The translations under genes were made by a program, and so were the position numbers. From NCBI GenBank assembly GCA_052118065.1, contig JBQKHY010000013.1, positions 1 to 58,587 on the forward strand: a stretch of 58,587 bases of DNA, read 5' to 3'. Under the pieces are notes generated by a model. That model saw only the letters and a program-made list of their open reading frames with translations. It was not told the DNA's origin and searched no databases. The DNA is from Ruminococcoides sp052118065 (GTDB lineage Bacteria; Bacillota; Clostridia; Oscillospirales; Acutalibacteraceae). Positions 31,892 to 40,208 of this stretch are shown one piece after another (position 1 is the first letter of the stretch; every line of letters starts with the position of its first letter).

Positions 31892-33304
31892 ATGGGTAAA
31901 AAAACAAATGCAAACATTGGTGCGAGGTTAGACCGTTTACCTCAATCTAAATGGCATATCAAAATGTGGCTAGTTACAGCATTCGCACTTCTAGTATGCT
32001 GGTCAAACGGTATCGGTGGCGCAGTTCAAAATATTTTGAACGAATTAGGTTGGTTTGAAGGTAGTGCAGGACTACTTGCTATGTGGGGTACTTCTTACAC
32101 TATTGGTCAGTTATTTGGTGCACTTATTGGTGGTCCAATCGGTGATAAGATCGGTAGAAAGAAAAGTATTCTTCTTTACGAAGCAATTCATATCATCGCT
32201 ATGATCGGTGGTGCTTGTTCACCTAACATCTATGTACTATTCGTATTCAGAGTAATTCAGGGTCTAGCACTTGGTGCTCTTCTAGTTGTTCTATTTGCAG
32301 GCTTTACAGAATATGTTCCTGGTAAGAACCGTGGTACATGGTCAAGCCGTACATCATTCATCGGCAACTGGGCTCACCCAATCTGCAATGGTATTGCACT
32401 TCTAATCGTTTCAGCAGGCGTTAGCCAGGCTATGAACTGGAGAATCCAGTTTATGATTCCATCAATCCTATCAATCATCGCATCAATCATCATCTACGTT
32501 AAATTCCCAGAATCTCCAAGATGGCTAGAATCTCAGGGTAGAGTAGAAGAAGCAGATGCTATTATGACAAAGATCGAAAAGGAAATTGAAAAGTCAACAG
32601 GCAAGGCTCTTCCTCCAGTACAGGAAGTTACAGAAAAGCCAGTTAAGAAGCTTCCTTATTCAGCTCTATTTAAGGGCAAACTACTTAAGAGAACTATCGT
32701 TGGTTCACTTGTACTTATCGGTATGAACACAATCCAGTACACACTAATGAACTGGATGCCTACACTACTATCAAGCTGGGGCTATGATACAAAAGACTCA
32801 CAGTTTATGACAATGTTTGGTCTATTCGGTGCTCCATTCGGCATCTTCATCGCTTCTCTGATTATGGATAAGCTACCTCGTAAGGTTACCGGTGTTGCTT
32901 TACTAGTATTAATGGCCGGTTTAGGTATTGCTACAGGTACTTTAGCTCCTACTCTGGGTGTTACAGGTATCATCGTTATGACATTCATCCTAAACACAGT
33001 TATTTATATGTATGTTTGCTACGCATCAGCAGTTTATGTTCCAGAAATGTGGCCAACATCAGCTAAGCTATCAGGTTCAGGTTTCTGTAATGCAATGGGT
33101 CGTGTAAGTAATGTTATCTTCCTATCACTTATCCCAACAATCGCAGGTACAGTAAGTAACGCTGACGGTACAGCATCATTCAACACTCCACATAATGTAT
33201 TTATTGTTATCGCAGTTATCGCAGCAGTAATCGCAGTTTCTATCATCTTCCTAGGTGTTGAAACAAGAGGCGAATCTGTTGAAGAAATCGGTAATGTTGA
33301 CTAA
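31892..33304 (+). CDS. ydjK: MFS sugar porter, YdjK-like
   Basis: This 470-residue, twelve-helix major facilitator of the sugar-porter type has GDKIGRKKS (loop 2-3), FPESPRWLESQGR after helix 6, and a conserved C-terminus VETRGESVEEI. The opening GARLDRLPQSKWH and FTEYVPGKNRGTWSSR match what I recall of E. coli YdjK. It should import the operon's substrate with protons. A small hairpin AAAAGTT/AACTTTT (about 31851-31868) lies before it. Confidence 0.88.
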   Translation: MGKKTNANIGARLDRLPQSKWHIKMWLVTAFALLVCWSNGIGGAVQNILNELGWFEGSAGLLAMWGTSYTIGQLFGALIGGPIGDKIGRKKSILLYEAIHIIAMIGGACSPNIYVLFVFRVIQGLALGALLVVLFAGFTEYVPGKNRGTWSSRTSFIGNWAHPICNGIALLIVSAGVSQAMNWRIQFMIPSILSIIASIIIYVKFPESPRWLESQGRVEEADAIMTKIEKEIEKSTGKALPPVQEVTEKPVKKLPYSALFKGKLLKRTIVGSLVLIGMNTIQYTLMNWMPTLLSSWGYDTKDSQFMTMFGLFGAPFGIFIASLIMDKLPRKVTGVALLVLMAGLGIATGTLAPTLGVTGIIVMTFILNTVIYMYVCYASAVYVPEMWPTSAKLSGSGFCNAMGRVSNVIFLSLIPTIAGTVSNADGTASFNTPHNVFIVIAVIAAVIAVSIIFLGVETRGESVEEIGNVD

Positions 33305-33341
33305 TTAAAATTTATTAAGAGAGAAAATATAAAAAGCAGGT

Positions 33342-33404
33342 CTTGAGCAAAAGCTCAAGTTGAGTAAATCTTTATGAGTTCGGAGCCTAGGCAACTAGGC
33401 TCCG
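33342..33404 (+). other. Two intercistronic hairpins
   Basis: CTTGAGC-AAAA-GCTCAAG (33342-33359) and CGGAGCCTAG-GCAA-CTAGGCTCCG (33381-33404) are perfect stems without T tracts. They lie between the transporter and the second dehydrogenase. They probably set mRNA stability or dampen downstream expression rather than end transcription. Confidence 0.7.
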
Positions 33405-33426
33405 GTAAAGAAAAGGAGTAATAATT

Positions 33427-34482
33427 ATGAAAAATTCTGAAGCAATTTTGGTAACTCCTAAGAAGTTTGAAATCCAGGAATGTCCTGTTCCGGAGCCAAA
33501 AGATAATGAAATATTAATGAAAGTTGAATATGTCGGAATGTGTGGTTCTGACATCCACGGTTTTGAGTTTGGTCCATTTATCCCACCTAAAGATCCTAAC
33601 ACAAAGATTGGTCTAGGTCATGAGGTTGCCGGTGAAGTTGTAAAGATCGGCTCAAAGGTTACAAAGTTTAAAGTTGGTGACAAGGTTCTTATTGAACCGG
33701 GTGTTCCTGACAACACATGTGAATACTGCCGTGAAGGTAGATATAACATTTGCCCTGGTGTAGACTTTATGGCAACACAGCCTAACTACAAGGGTGCATT
33801 AACACAGTATATGACTCAGCCTGAAGAATGGACATATCATATTCCTGAAGGTATGTCAACACTAGAAGGTGCTTTAGTAGAACCAGCAGCAGTTGGTATG
33901 CATGCAGCTATTCTTGGTGGTGCAATGCTTGGTAAGAGTATTGTTATTCTTGGTGGTGGTACAATCGGTTTGATGGTACTACAGGCATGTAAGAGTCTAG
34001 GTGCAACAGATATTACAGTTGTTGATGTTCTTAATAAGCGTCTTGAACTTGCTAAGAAGTTAGGTGCTTCAAGAGTTATCAACGGTAAGGAAGAAGATAC
34101 TGTTGCTCTATTAAGATCAGAAGAATTATATGGTGACCATGGTGTTGACCTAGTATTTGAAGCAGCCGGTTCTGTATTTACAGCTCAACAGGCAGTTCAG
34201 ATTGTTGCTCGTGGTGGTAAGATTATGATGGTTGGTACTCAGTCAAAGCCTGTACCAATTGACTTCCTAAAGATTAACAGAGAAGTTACAATTCAGACTT
34301 CTTTCCGTTATTGCAACAACTTCCCACAGACAATTGAAGCTATTGCAAGTGGTAAGTTCAATGTTAAGGATATGGTTACTCATATTTACGATTATAAAGA
34401 TGTACAACAGGCATTTGAAGATGCTATTGACCCTGTTAAGAAGGCAGATATGGTTAAGGGCGTAGTTAAAGTAGCTGAGTAA
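33427..34482 (+). CDS. ydjJ: Zn-dependent polyol dehydrogenase, YdjJ-like
   Basis: This 351-residue sorbitol-dehydrogenase-type enzyme has catalytic zinc residues in MCGSDIHGFE, LGHEVAG and GALVEPAAVGMH, and NAD-binding GGGTIGLMVLQACKSLGA. The structural-zinc loop (PGVPDNTCEYCREGRYNIC) has only three Cys, so that zinc may be absent. The segment FMATQPNYKGALTQY matches YdjJ. AAAAGGAG precedes the ATG. Confidence 0.88.
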   Translation: MKNSEAILVTPKKFEIQECPVPEPKDNEILMKVEYVGMCGSDIHGFEFGPFIPPKDPNTKIGLGHEVAGEVVKIGSKVTKFKVGDKVLIEPGVPDNTCEYCREGRYNICPGVDFMATQPNYKGALTQYMTQPEEWTYHIPEGMSTLEGALVEPAAVGMHAAILGGAMLGKSIVILGGGTIGLMVLQACKSLGATDITVVDVLNKRLELAKKLGASRVINGKEEDTVALLRSEELYGDHGVDLVFEAAGSVFTAQQAVQIVARGGKIMMVGTQSKPVPIDFLKINREVTIQTSFRYCNNFPQTIEAIASGKFNVKDMVTHIYDYKDVQQAFEDAIDPVKKADMVKGVVKVAE

Positions 34483-34512
34483 GATTACAAAATAAAATAA
34501 GGAGAATTAATT

Positions 34513-35352
34513 ATGTTATCAGATATCAGATATTGGGAAAGAAAAGCAACAGAAGGACATTACGCTATTCCTCACTTTAATGTTTGGAATGCTGAAATGC
34601 TAATGGGTGTTATTGACGCAGCAGAAGAACTAAGAGCTCCAATCATTATTTCATTCGGTACAGGTTTCACAGGCAATACTTCATTTGAAGATTTCTGTTA
34701 TATGATGGATTCAATGGCTAAGAAAGCTACTGTTCCTGTTATTGAACACTGGGATCACGGTCGTAATATGACAATCCTACAGAATGCTGTTAACCACTGT
34801 ATGAATTCAGTAATGCGTGACGCATCTGCTCTTCCATATGAAGAAAATGTTGCAGAAATCAAGAGATGTGTTGATTATTTCCACGCATACAACATTCCTG
34901 TTGAAGCTGAACTAGGTCATGTTGGTAACGAAACAGTTTATGAAGAAGCTCTTTCAGAATACCAGTACACAGACCCAACAAAGGCTAAGGAATTTGTTGA
35001 AAGAACTGGTTGTGACTCTCTAGCTGTTGCTATCGGTAATGTTCACGGTGTATATTCATCAGAACCAAAGCTAGCTTTCGATGTACTTGAAGCAGTTGCT
35101 AAGGAAGTTGATGTTCCACTAGTTCTACACGGTGCATCTGGTATCGGTGATGAAGATATTAAGAAGGCTATCTCCCTAGGTATTGCTAAGATCAACATTC
35201 ATACAGAACTTTGTCAGGCAGCTATGGAAGCAGTTAATGCTCACAAGGATGAACCATTCCTAGCTATGCAGAGAGAAGTAAGAAAAGCTATCAAAGAAAG
35301 AGCTATGTACAAGATTAAGTTGTTCGGTGACGACGGAAGAGCTGATGAATAA
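34513..35352 (+). CDS. ydjI: Class II (zinc) ketose-phosphate aldolase, YdjI-like
   Basis: This 279-residue aldolase has zinc ligands in HWDHGR (D/H), ELGHVGNE and VLHGASG, with NIHTELCQA for phosphate binding. The opening MLSDIRYWE and YAIPHFNVWNAEMLMGVID match E. coli YdjI closely. E. coli YdjI has been reported to cleave phosphorylated long-chain sugar acids to DHAP plus an aldehyde; the natural substrate is unsettled. The stop overlaps the next start (TAATG), so kinase and aldolase are coupled. Confidence 0.92.
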   Translation: MLSDIRYWERKATEGHYAIPHFNVWNAEMLMGVIDAAEELRAPIIISFGTGFTGNTSFEDFCYMMDSMAKKATVPVIEHWDHGRNMTILQNAVNHCMNSVMRDASALPYEENVAEIKRCVDYFHAYNIPVEAELGHVGNETVYEEALSEYQYTDPTKAKEFVERTGCDSLAVAIGNVHGVYSSEPKLAFDVLEAVAKEVDVPLVLHGASGIGDEDIKKAISLGIAKINIHTELCQAAMEAVNAHKDEPFLAMQREVRKAIKERAMYKIKLFGDDGRADE

Positions 35353-36317
35353 TGAGTGAAAAGAAGTTAGATGTAATATGTCTTGGTGCAGCAGTAGTTG
35401 ATATTCCTCTAAGACCTGTATCAAGAGATATGTTTGATATTGAATCCTACCCTGTTGACAAAATCGCAATGACAGTTGGTGGGGATGCAATGAACGAAGC
35501 TACTATTATTAGCAGACTTGGCTTTAAGACAGGTATCATAGCTTGTATCGGTGATGATGCTGCAGGTCAGTTCATTCTTCGTTCTTGTAAAAAAGACAAC
35601 ATTGATGTTGAAGGTATCAAGATTGACCCTAACATTGATACATCAATGAACATTGGACTTGTTACTGAAGATGGCGAAAGAACTTTCGTTACTAACAGAA
35701 ACGGTAGTCTATGGAAAGAAAATATTGAGCATGTTGATTTTGAAAAAATGAAACAAGCCAAGATTCTTTCCCTTGCAAGTATTTTTAACTGTCCTTTACT
35801 TGACGGTAAAGCACTTGTTGAAATCTTCAAGGTTGCTAAAGCAGAGGGTATGACTATCACTGCTGATATGATTAAGCCAAGACTGGGCGAAACCCTTGAT
35901 GATATTAAAGAAGCACTTAGTTATGTAGATTATTTCTTCCCTAACTTTGATGAAGCTTGTCTGATGACAGGTGAAACAGATGAAGCTAAGGTTGCAGATG
36001 TTCTTTATAACTGTGGTGTTAAGAATGTTGTTATGAAGATAGGCAAGAGAGGTTGTTACATTCGTAACGCTGACGGTGCTATGATTGTTCCGGCTTGTAA
36101 AGGCGTTACAGCTATTGATACAATCGGTGCAGGTGACAACTTTGCATCAGGCTTTATTTCAGCAATTCTTCAAGGTAAAAACATTCGTGAATGTGGCGTA
36201 TATGCTAACTGTACTGCTGCTATTTCAGTTCAACACACAGGTGCAACATCCGGTGTTCAGAACAAGGAAATGGTTGAAGAAATGTTAGCAAAGTACCACA
36301 GAGATTATATTCTCTAA
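35352..36317 (+). CDS. ydjH: PfkB-family sugar kinase, YdjH-like
   Basis: This 321-residue ribokinase-fold enzyme has MTVGGDAMNEATIISRLG (substrate side) and the anion-hole motif DTIGAGDNFASGF near residue 250, with catalytic Asp. RTFVTNRNGSLW and ADMIKPRLGETLDDI match E. coli YdjH. It would phosphorylate the keto-sugar or sugar acid that the downstream aldolase cleaves. Its start overlaps the aldolase stop by one base. Confidence 0.9.
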   Translation: MSEKKLDVICLGAAVVDIPLRPVSRDMFDIESYPVDKIAMTVGGDAMNEATIISRLGFKTGIIACIGDDAAGQFILRSCKKDNIDVEGIKIDPNIDTSMNIGLVTEDGERTFVTNRNGSLWKENIEHVDFEKMKQAKILSLASIFNCPLLDGKALVEIFKVAKAEGMTITADMIKPRLGETLDDIKEALSYVDYFFPNFDEACLMTGETDEAKVADVLYNCGVKNVVMKIGKRGCYIRNADGAMIVPACKGVTAIDTIGAGDNFASGFISAILQGKNIRECGVYANCTAAISVQHTGATSGVQNKEMVEEMLAKYHRDYIL

Positions 36318-36324
36318 AATAGCC

Positions 36325-36350
36325 GTAGCCTTTAGTCAACTAAAGGCTAC
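36325..36350 (+). other. Intercistronic hairpin before ydjG
   Basis: GTAGCCTTTA-GTCAAC-TAAAGGCTAC is a perfect 10-bp stem with no T tract. It is the third such element in the operon's gaps. Confidence 0.7.
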
Positions 36351-36386
36351 ATTAAAATAAATAGTTTTTAGAAAAAGGTGATTAAA

Positions 36387-37379
36387 ATGAAGACTATGAA
36401 ACTTGGTAAAACAGGTATGGACGTTTCAAGAATGGGTCTTGGTACATGGTCCATCGGTGGTGGCTCAGCTTGGGGTGGCGACCACGATTTACAGACAGTT
36501 GTTGATACAATTGTTGAAGCACCAAAGCTAGGTGTTAACCTAATTGATACAGCTCCTGGTTACAACTTTGGTAACAGTGAAAAAATTCTTGGTATGGCTC
36601 TTCAGAAAATGAACAGAGAAGATGTTAAGATCATCACTAAGTGTGGTGTTACTTGGGATCAAGAAATGAAGGGTGACCTTTTCAATAAGGTTAACGGTAT
36701 TCAACTATATAAAAACCTAAACAGTGACTCAATCAAGAGAGAAATTGAAGAATCTCTAAAGAGAATGGGTACTGATTATGTTGATGTATATATGACTCAC
36801 TGGCAGTCAATCGAAGGTAGTGAATATTATGTTCCTATCCAGAAGACAATGGAAGTACTAAACGACCTTAAAGCTCAGGGTAAAATTAAGGCTATTGGTG
36901 CTGCTAATGTTGATATTAAGCAAATTCAGGAATATCTAAAGTATGGCGAACTAGACATTGTTCAGGCTAAGTATTCAATTCTAGACCGTGGCATTGAAGA
37001 TGAAATCATCCCTTGCTGTCGTGAAAATGGTGTTACAATTCAGGCTTACTCACCACTGGAAATGGGTCTACTTTCAGGTACAATGCCAAGAGATTACAAG
37101 CCGGTTGGTGCTCAGATTCCTAAGAAGTGGTTCCAGCCAGACAATATGCAGAAGGCTATGGATGTTATGGATCAGTGGAAGCCACTATGCGAAAAGTACA
37201 ACTGTACAATTGCAAACCTAGCACTTGCTTGGATTCTTGCTCAGGGCGAATTCATTAACCTACTAAGTGGTTCAACAACAGTTGACCAGATTAAGGAAAA
37301 TGTTAAATCAACTGAACTAGAACTGGAACCAGCAGATGTAGCTATGATGCGTGATATGGTTGAAGAAATTGATAAATAA
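36387..37379 (+). CDS. ydjG: Aldo/keto reductase, YdjG-like
   Basis: This 330-residue (beta/alpha)8 NADPH reductase has the catalytic Asp-Tyr in LIDTAPGYNFGNSE, Lys in ITKCGV and His in YMTHWQS. The sequence IKAIGAANVD and LDIVQAKYSILDR agree with E. coli YdjG, which reduces methylglyoxal in vitro. Here it may reduce the aldehyde made by the aldolase. The ATG at 36387 follows AAAGGTG; an in-frame GTG nine bases earlier is part of that site. Confidence 0.9.
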   Translation: MKTMKLGKTGMDVSRMGLGTWSIGGGSAWGGDHDLQTVVDTIVEAPKLGVNLIDTAPGYNFGNSEKILGMALQKMNREDVKIITKCGVTWDQEMKGDLFNKVNGIQLYKNLNSDSIKREIEESLKRMGTDYVDVYMTHWQSIEGSEYYVPIQKTMEVLNDLKAQGKIKAIGAANVDIKQIQEYLKYGELDIVQAKYSILDRGIEDEIIPCCRENGVTIQAYSPLEMGLLSGTMPRDYKPVGAQIPKKWFQPDNMQKAMDVMDQWKPLCEKYNCTIANLALAWILAQGEFINLLSGSTTVDQIKENVKSTELELEPADVAMMRDMVEEIDK

Positions 37380-37420
37380 TTAATTGCTCATTTTGTGATT
37401 TTCCGAATCATCTTTTATAC

Positions 37421-37468
37421 ATTGCCACCTATTCTGAGTTCCCATTCGGAGTGGGTGGCAATAATTTT
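37421..37468 (+). terminator. Terminator of the ydj-like operon
   Basis: ATTGCCACC pairs with GGTGGCAAT around a partly paired 24-base interior, followed by AATTTT. Confidence 0.7.
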
Positions 37469-37541
37469 CCTATGAATATTCAATATTTATGAATTTTCTC
37501 AATTTTCTTACAATTTATTATATAAAAAATACAAAAATCTC

Positions 37542-37570
37542 TTTACTTTATAATTTATATTTGGTATAAT
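37542..37570 (+). promoter_or_regulatory. Promoter of the DeoR regulator gene
   Basis: TTTACT (37542-37547) and TATAAT (37565-37570) have a 17-base spacer and TTGG before the -10 (extended). Confidence 0.65.
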
Positions 37571-37596
37571 TATAACAACGAGGGGGAGACCTAATT

Positions 37597-38349
37597 ATGG
37601 AGAAGAGAATTGATAAAATTAGACATAAAGTTGAAACAGAAGGCGAGGTATTCGTTACAGAGTTAAGCGAACTATATGATGTAACGGAAGAAACAATTCG
37701 CCGAGATCTTGAAAAGTTAAAAAATGAAGGTGTGGTTACAAGAACCTTTGGTGGTGCAGTTCTTAACACAGTTAACCACAAGGACCACATTCATTTTTTC
37801 AAGAGAAAATCTATTAATATAGAAGAAAAAAGAAAGATTGCTTCAATGGCTGTAAAGGCTATGCCTGAAATGCGTACACTAATGGCAGATAACAGTACAA
37901 CAGTTATGGAAGCTATGAAGCTTTTGAAGAACAAGAATAATATTACTACAATTACTTTTTCAGCACAGATATTCCAAGAACTTGATGGTTCTGAAATGAG
38001 AGTTATTTCTACCGGTGGTAGATATGACGAAGATACTCTTTCATTCCAGGGTAACTTGGCTATTGACAGTATCTCAAAATATAATGTTGATGTTGCCTTT
38101 TTGAGTTGTAAGGGACTTAGCTTTGAGGGTGGTTTAATGGACTCTACAGAGGGTGAAGCTTTCCTAAAATCTGAAATGGCAAAAAGAGCTAACACAGTGG
38201 TGTTACTTGCAGATCATACAAAATTTGACCAAACAGCTTTCGTGAACTTTTTAAGTATTGATAAGCTTGATTATCTGATTACGGATGAAAAACCTGATGA
38301 TAAATGGGTTGATTATTGTAATGAAAATGATATAAAGTTGATCTACTAA
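37597..38349 (+). CDS. ydjF: DeoR-family transcriptional regulator, YdjF-like
   Basis: This 250-residue protein has an N-terminal DeoR helix-turn-helix (VFVTELSELYDVTEETIRRDLEKLKNEGVV) and a C-terminal sugar-phosphate sensor domain with DNSTTV, ISTGGRY and ADHTKF. FGGAVLNT and LLADHTKFD match E. coli YdjF. It probably represses the adjacent operon and responds to one of its phosphorylated intermediates. It has its own promoter and terminator. Confidence 0.9.
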   Translation: MEKRIDKIRHKVETEGEVFVTELSELYDVTEETIRRDLEKLKNEGVVTRTFGGAVLNTVNHKDHIHFFKRKSINIEEKRKIASMAVKAMPEMRTLMADNSTTVMEAMKLLKNKNNITTITFSAQIFQELDGSEMRVISTGGRYDEDTLSFQGNLAIDSISKYNVDVAFLSCKGLSFEGGLMDSTEGEAFLKSEMAKRANTVVLLADHTKFDQTAFVNFLSIDKLDYLITDEKPDDKWVDYCNENDIKLIY

Positions 38350-38364
38350 GAACTTTGTATTGCA

Positions 38365-38398
38365 AGCCACTTGTTTAACAGGTGGCTATTTTTATTTT
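38365..38398 (+). terminator. Terminator of the DeoR gene
   Basis: AGCCACTTGT pairs with ACAGGTGGCT, followed by ATTTTTATTTTT. Confidence 0.85.
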
Positions 38399-38502
38399 TG
38401 GATATTATTGAAAAGCACTGAATAAGGGGGCAAAGGTTTTACCGGTGTTTTCCAATTAATATAACGGATTAAAAATTTTAAGATGATAAAGGAGAGATGG
38501 GT

Positions 38503-39840
38503 ATGAAAGCTCAGAAGCAAAAGATGTCTATCATTAAGAAGATGTTGATTGCTGTTGTTGCCGGTTTTGCAGTTGGTATTCTTTGTCTATTTATTAAAGG
38601 ACAAATTAACGCTGATGTGTGGGATGTTGTAGATGCAATATTCTTCCAAGATATTACAGCAACAAAAAGTATTGAAGGTATTGGTATTTTCTATATTATA
38701 GGACAGTTGTTTATGCACGGTTTGCAGATGATGATTGTTCCTCTGGTTTTATGTTCACTTAGCTTGGCACTATGTAGCTTAGCTGATCCAAAGAAACTTG
38801 GTAAAATCGCAGGTAAAACATTTATCTGCTACATATGTTTCTATGTTGTAGCAGCAGCTCTTGCAGGTGCAGCAGCTTACTTTGTTAAGTCAATGGGTTG
38901 GTTCGATGTTAACCTACCGGCTAAGGAAGCTCAGGAACTTGTAACAATGGATGGTTATAATCCACTTGTTACAGTTGTTAATGCAGTTCCTTCTAACATT
39001 GTTAGTTCACTTTCAAGCAATAGTACAATTCTTTCAGTAGTTGTTGTTGCTATTGTGCTTGGTCTATGTATGACAGCACTTGGCGAAAAGGCTCAGCCAC
39101 TTAAGAGAGTTATTGAAGTTCTAAATGACATTGTACAGATGACACTTAACTTCATTATTAACAAGGTTGCTCCAATTGCTATTTTCTGTATGATCGCTAG
39201 AGCATTTGCAGTTTACGGTACAGAATATATCTCACCAACACTTGTTTGGATTGCAACAACTATCATTGTTAGCTTACTACTTGTTGTTACAATTTATCCT
39301 ATCGGTGTATTTATCACAACAGGCCTAAACCCAATTACATTCCTAAAGAAAACTGCAAAGATTGGTATGTTTGCAGCAGCAACAAACTCATCAGCAGCTA
39401 CACTTCCACTTAACACAAAGACATGTACAGAAGAACTTGGTTGTTCAAAAGAAATCAGTAGTTTTGTTCTACCAACAGGTATGACAATCAATATGAATGG
39501 TACAACTGCTATGCATATGATTGCTATTACATTTATCGGTACTGCAGCAGGTATTAATGTTACACCTGCTACTTTAGCACTAACTGCTTTCCTATCAATT
39601 TGTACTGCTATCGGTACACCTGCAGTTCCTGTTGCCGGTACAACAATGGTTTATGTTGTTATGATGGGCTTAGGTTTCAACACAGAACTTTGCTTAATTG
39701 GTTATTCTTTGGTTCTAGCAATGAACTACCTACCTGGTATGGCTGTTATTACACTAAATGTTGTTGGTGACGCAGCTACAAATGTTATTGTTAATGCTAA
39801 AGAAAAACGCTTAAATAAAGAAGTATATGACAAAAAATAG
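38503..39840 (+). CDS. Dicarboxylate/amino acid:cation symporter (DAACS)
   Basis: This 445-residue membrane protein of the GltP/DctA type has FAAATNSSAATLPL (the Ser-rich hairpin), LPTGMTINMNGTTA (NMNGT cation motif) and CTAIGTPAVPVAG. It uses Na+ or H+ to import glutamate, aspartate or C4-dicarboxylates. The ATG at 38503 is 8 bases after GGAG; an ATG at 38497 is also possible. It sits next to the ydj-like cluster but has a terminator before it, so a link is only suggestive. Confidence 0.9.
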   Translation: MKAQKQKMSIIKKMLIAVVAGFAVGILCLFIKGQINADVWDVVDAIFFQDITATKSIEGIGIFYIIGQLFMHGLQMMIVPLVLCSLSLALCSLADPKKLGKIAGKTFICYICFYVVAAALAGAAAYFVKSMGWFDVNLPAKEAQELVTMDGYNPLVTVVNAVPSNIVSSLSSNSTILSVVVVAIVLGLCMTALGEKAQPLKRVIEVLNDIVQMTLNFIINKVAPIAIFCMIARAFAVYGTEYISPTLVWIATTIIVSLLLVVTIYPIGVFITTGLNPITFLKKTAKIGMFAAATNSSAATLPLNTKTCTEELGCSKEISSFVLPTGMTINMNGTTAMHMIAITFIGTAAGINVTPATLALTAFLSICTAIGTPAVPVAGTTMVYVVMMGLGFNTELCLIGYSLVLAMNYLPGMAVITLNVVGDAATNVIVNAKEKRLNKEVYDKK

Positions 39841-39871
39841 TCTTTCTATAACCCCCTTTAGAAAGGAAACT

Positions 39872-39905
39872 CACCTATCGAGAAATCGGTAGGTGTTTTT
39901 CTTTT
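39872..39905 (+). terminator. Terminator of the DAACS gene
   Basis: CACCTATCG pairs with CGGTAGGTG, followed by TTTTTCTTTT. A smaller hairpin CTTTCTA/TAGAAAG lies just before it (39842-39866). Confidence 0.85.
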
Positions 39906-39977
39906 GTCTTAATTTGTTCGTTATAATACACAAATACTAGCGTTACTATATGTATATATTATACAAAAGGTGATTTT

Positions 39978-40031
39978 GTGGAAAACCAAAATAAAAAGCA
40001 AGAAAATGTAATAAAAATCCTAAAAATTTAA
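39978..40031 (+). CDS. Possible 17-residue peptide
   Basis: A GTG start 5 bases after AAAGGTG opens a short frame (MENQNKKQENVIKILKI) within the gap before the MATE gene. It could be a leader peptide or a remnant. The promoter of the MATE gene lies downstream of it, so it is not that gene's leader. The rest of 39906-40055 shows nothing else. Confidence 0.2.
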   Translation: MENQNKKQENVIKILKI

Positions 40032-40055
40032 CTTTAAGTTTGATTGATTTAAACA

Positions 40056-40084
40056 TTGACAATTTTTCTCAATAGGAATATTAT
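40056..40084 (+). promoter_or_regulatory. Promoter of the MATE exporter gene
   Basis: TTGACA (40056-40061) and TATTAT (40079-40084) have a 17-base spacer. The leader from about 40091 to 40208 is 118 bases long. Confidence 0.8.
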
Positions 40085-40208
40085 ATTTACGAAATAAATT
40101 TGAGGTGGTATTTTAAAGGAATTTTGTGGCAGAAATTTTCTTCTTCTTTTCTATTTATAATGTAGAAAAGTTGATGTATTTATTAATATTTTTGAAGAAG
40201 GGTAGTTA

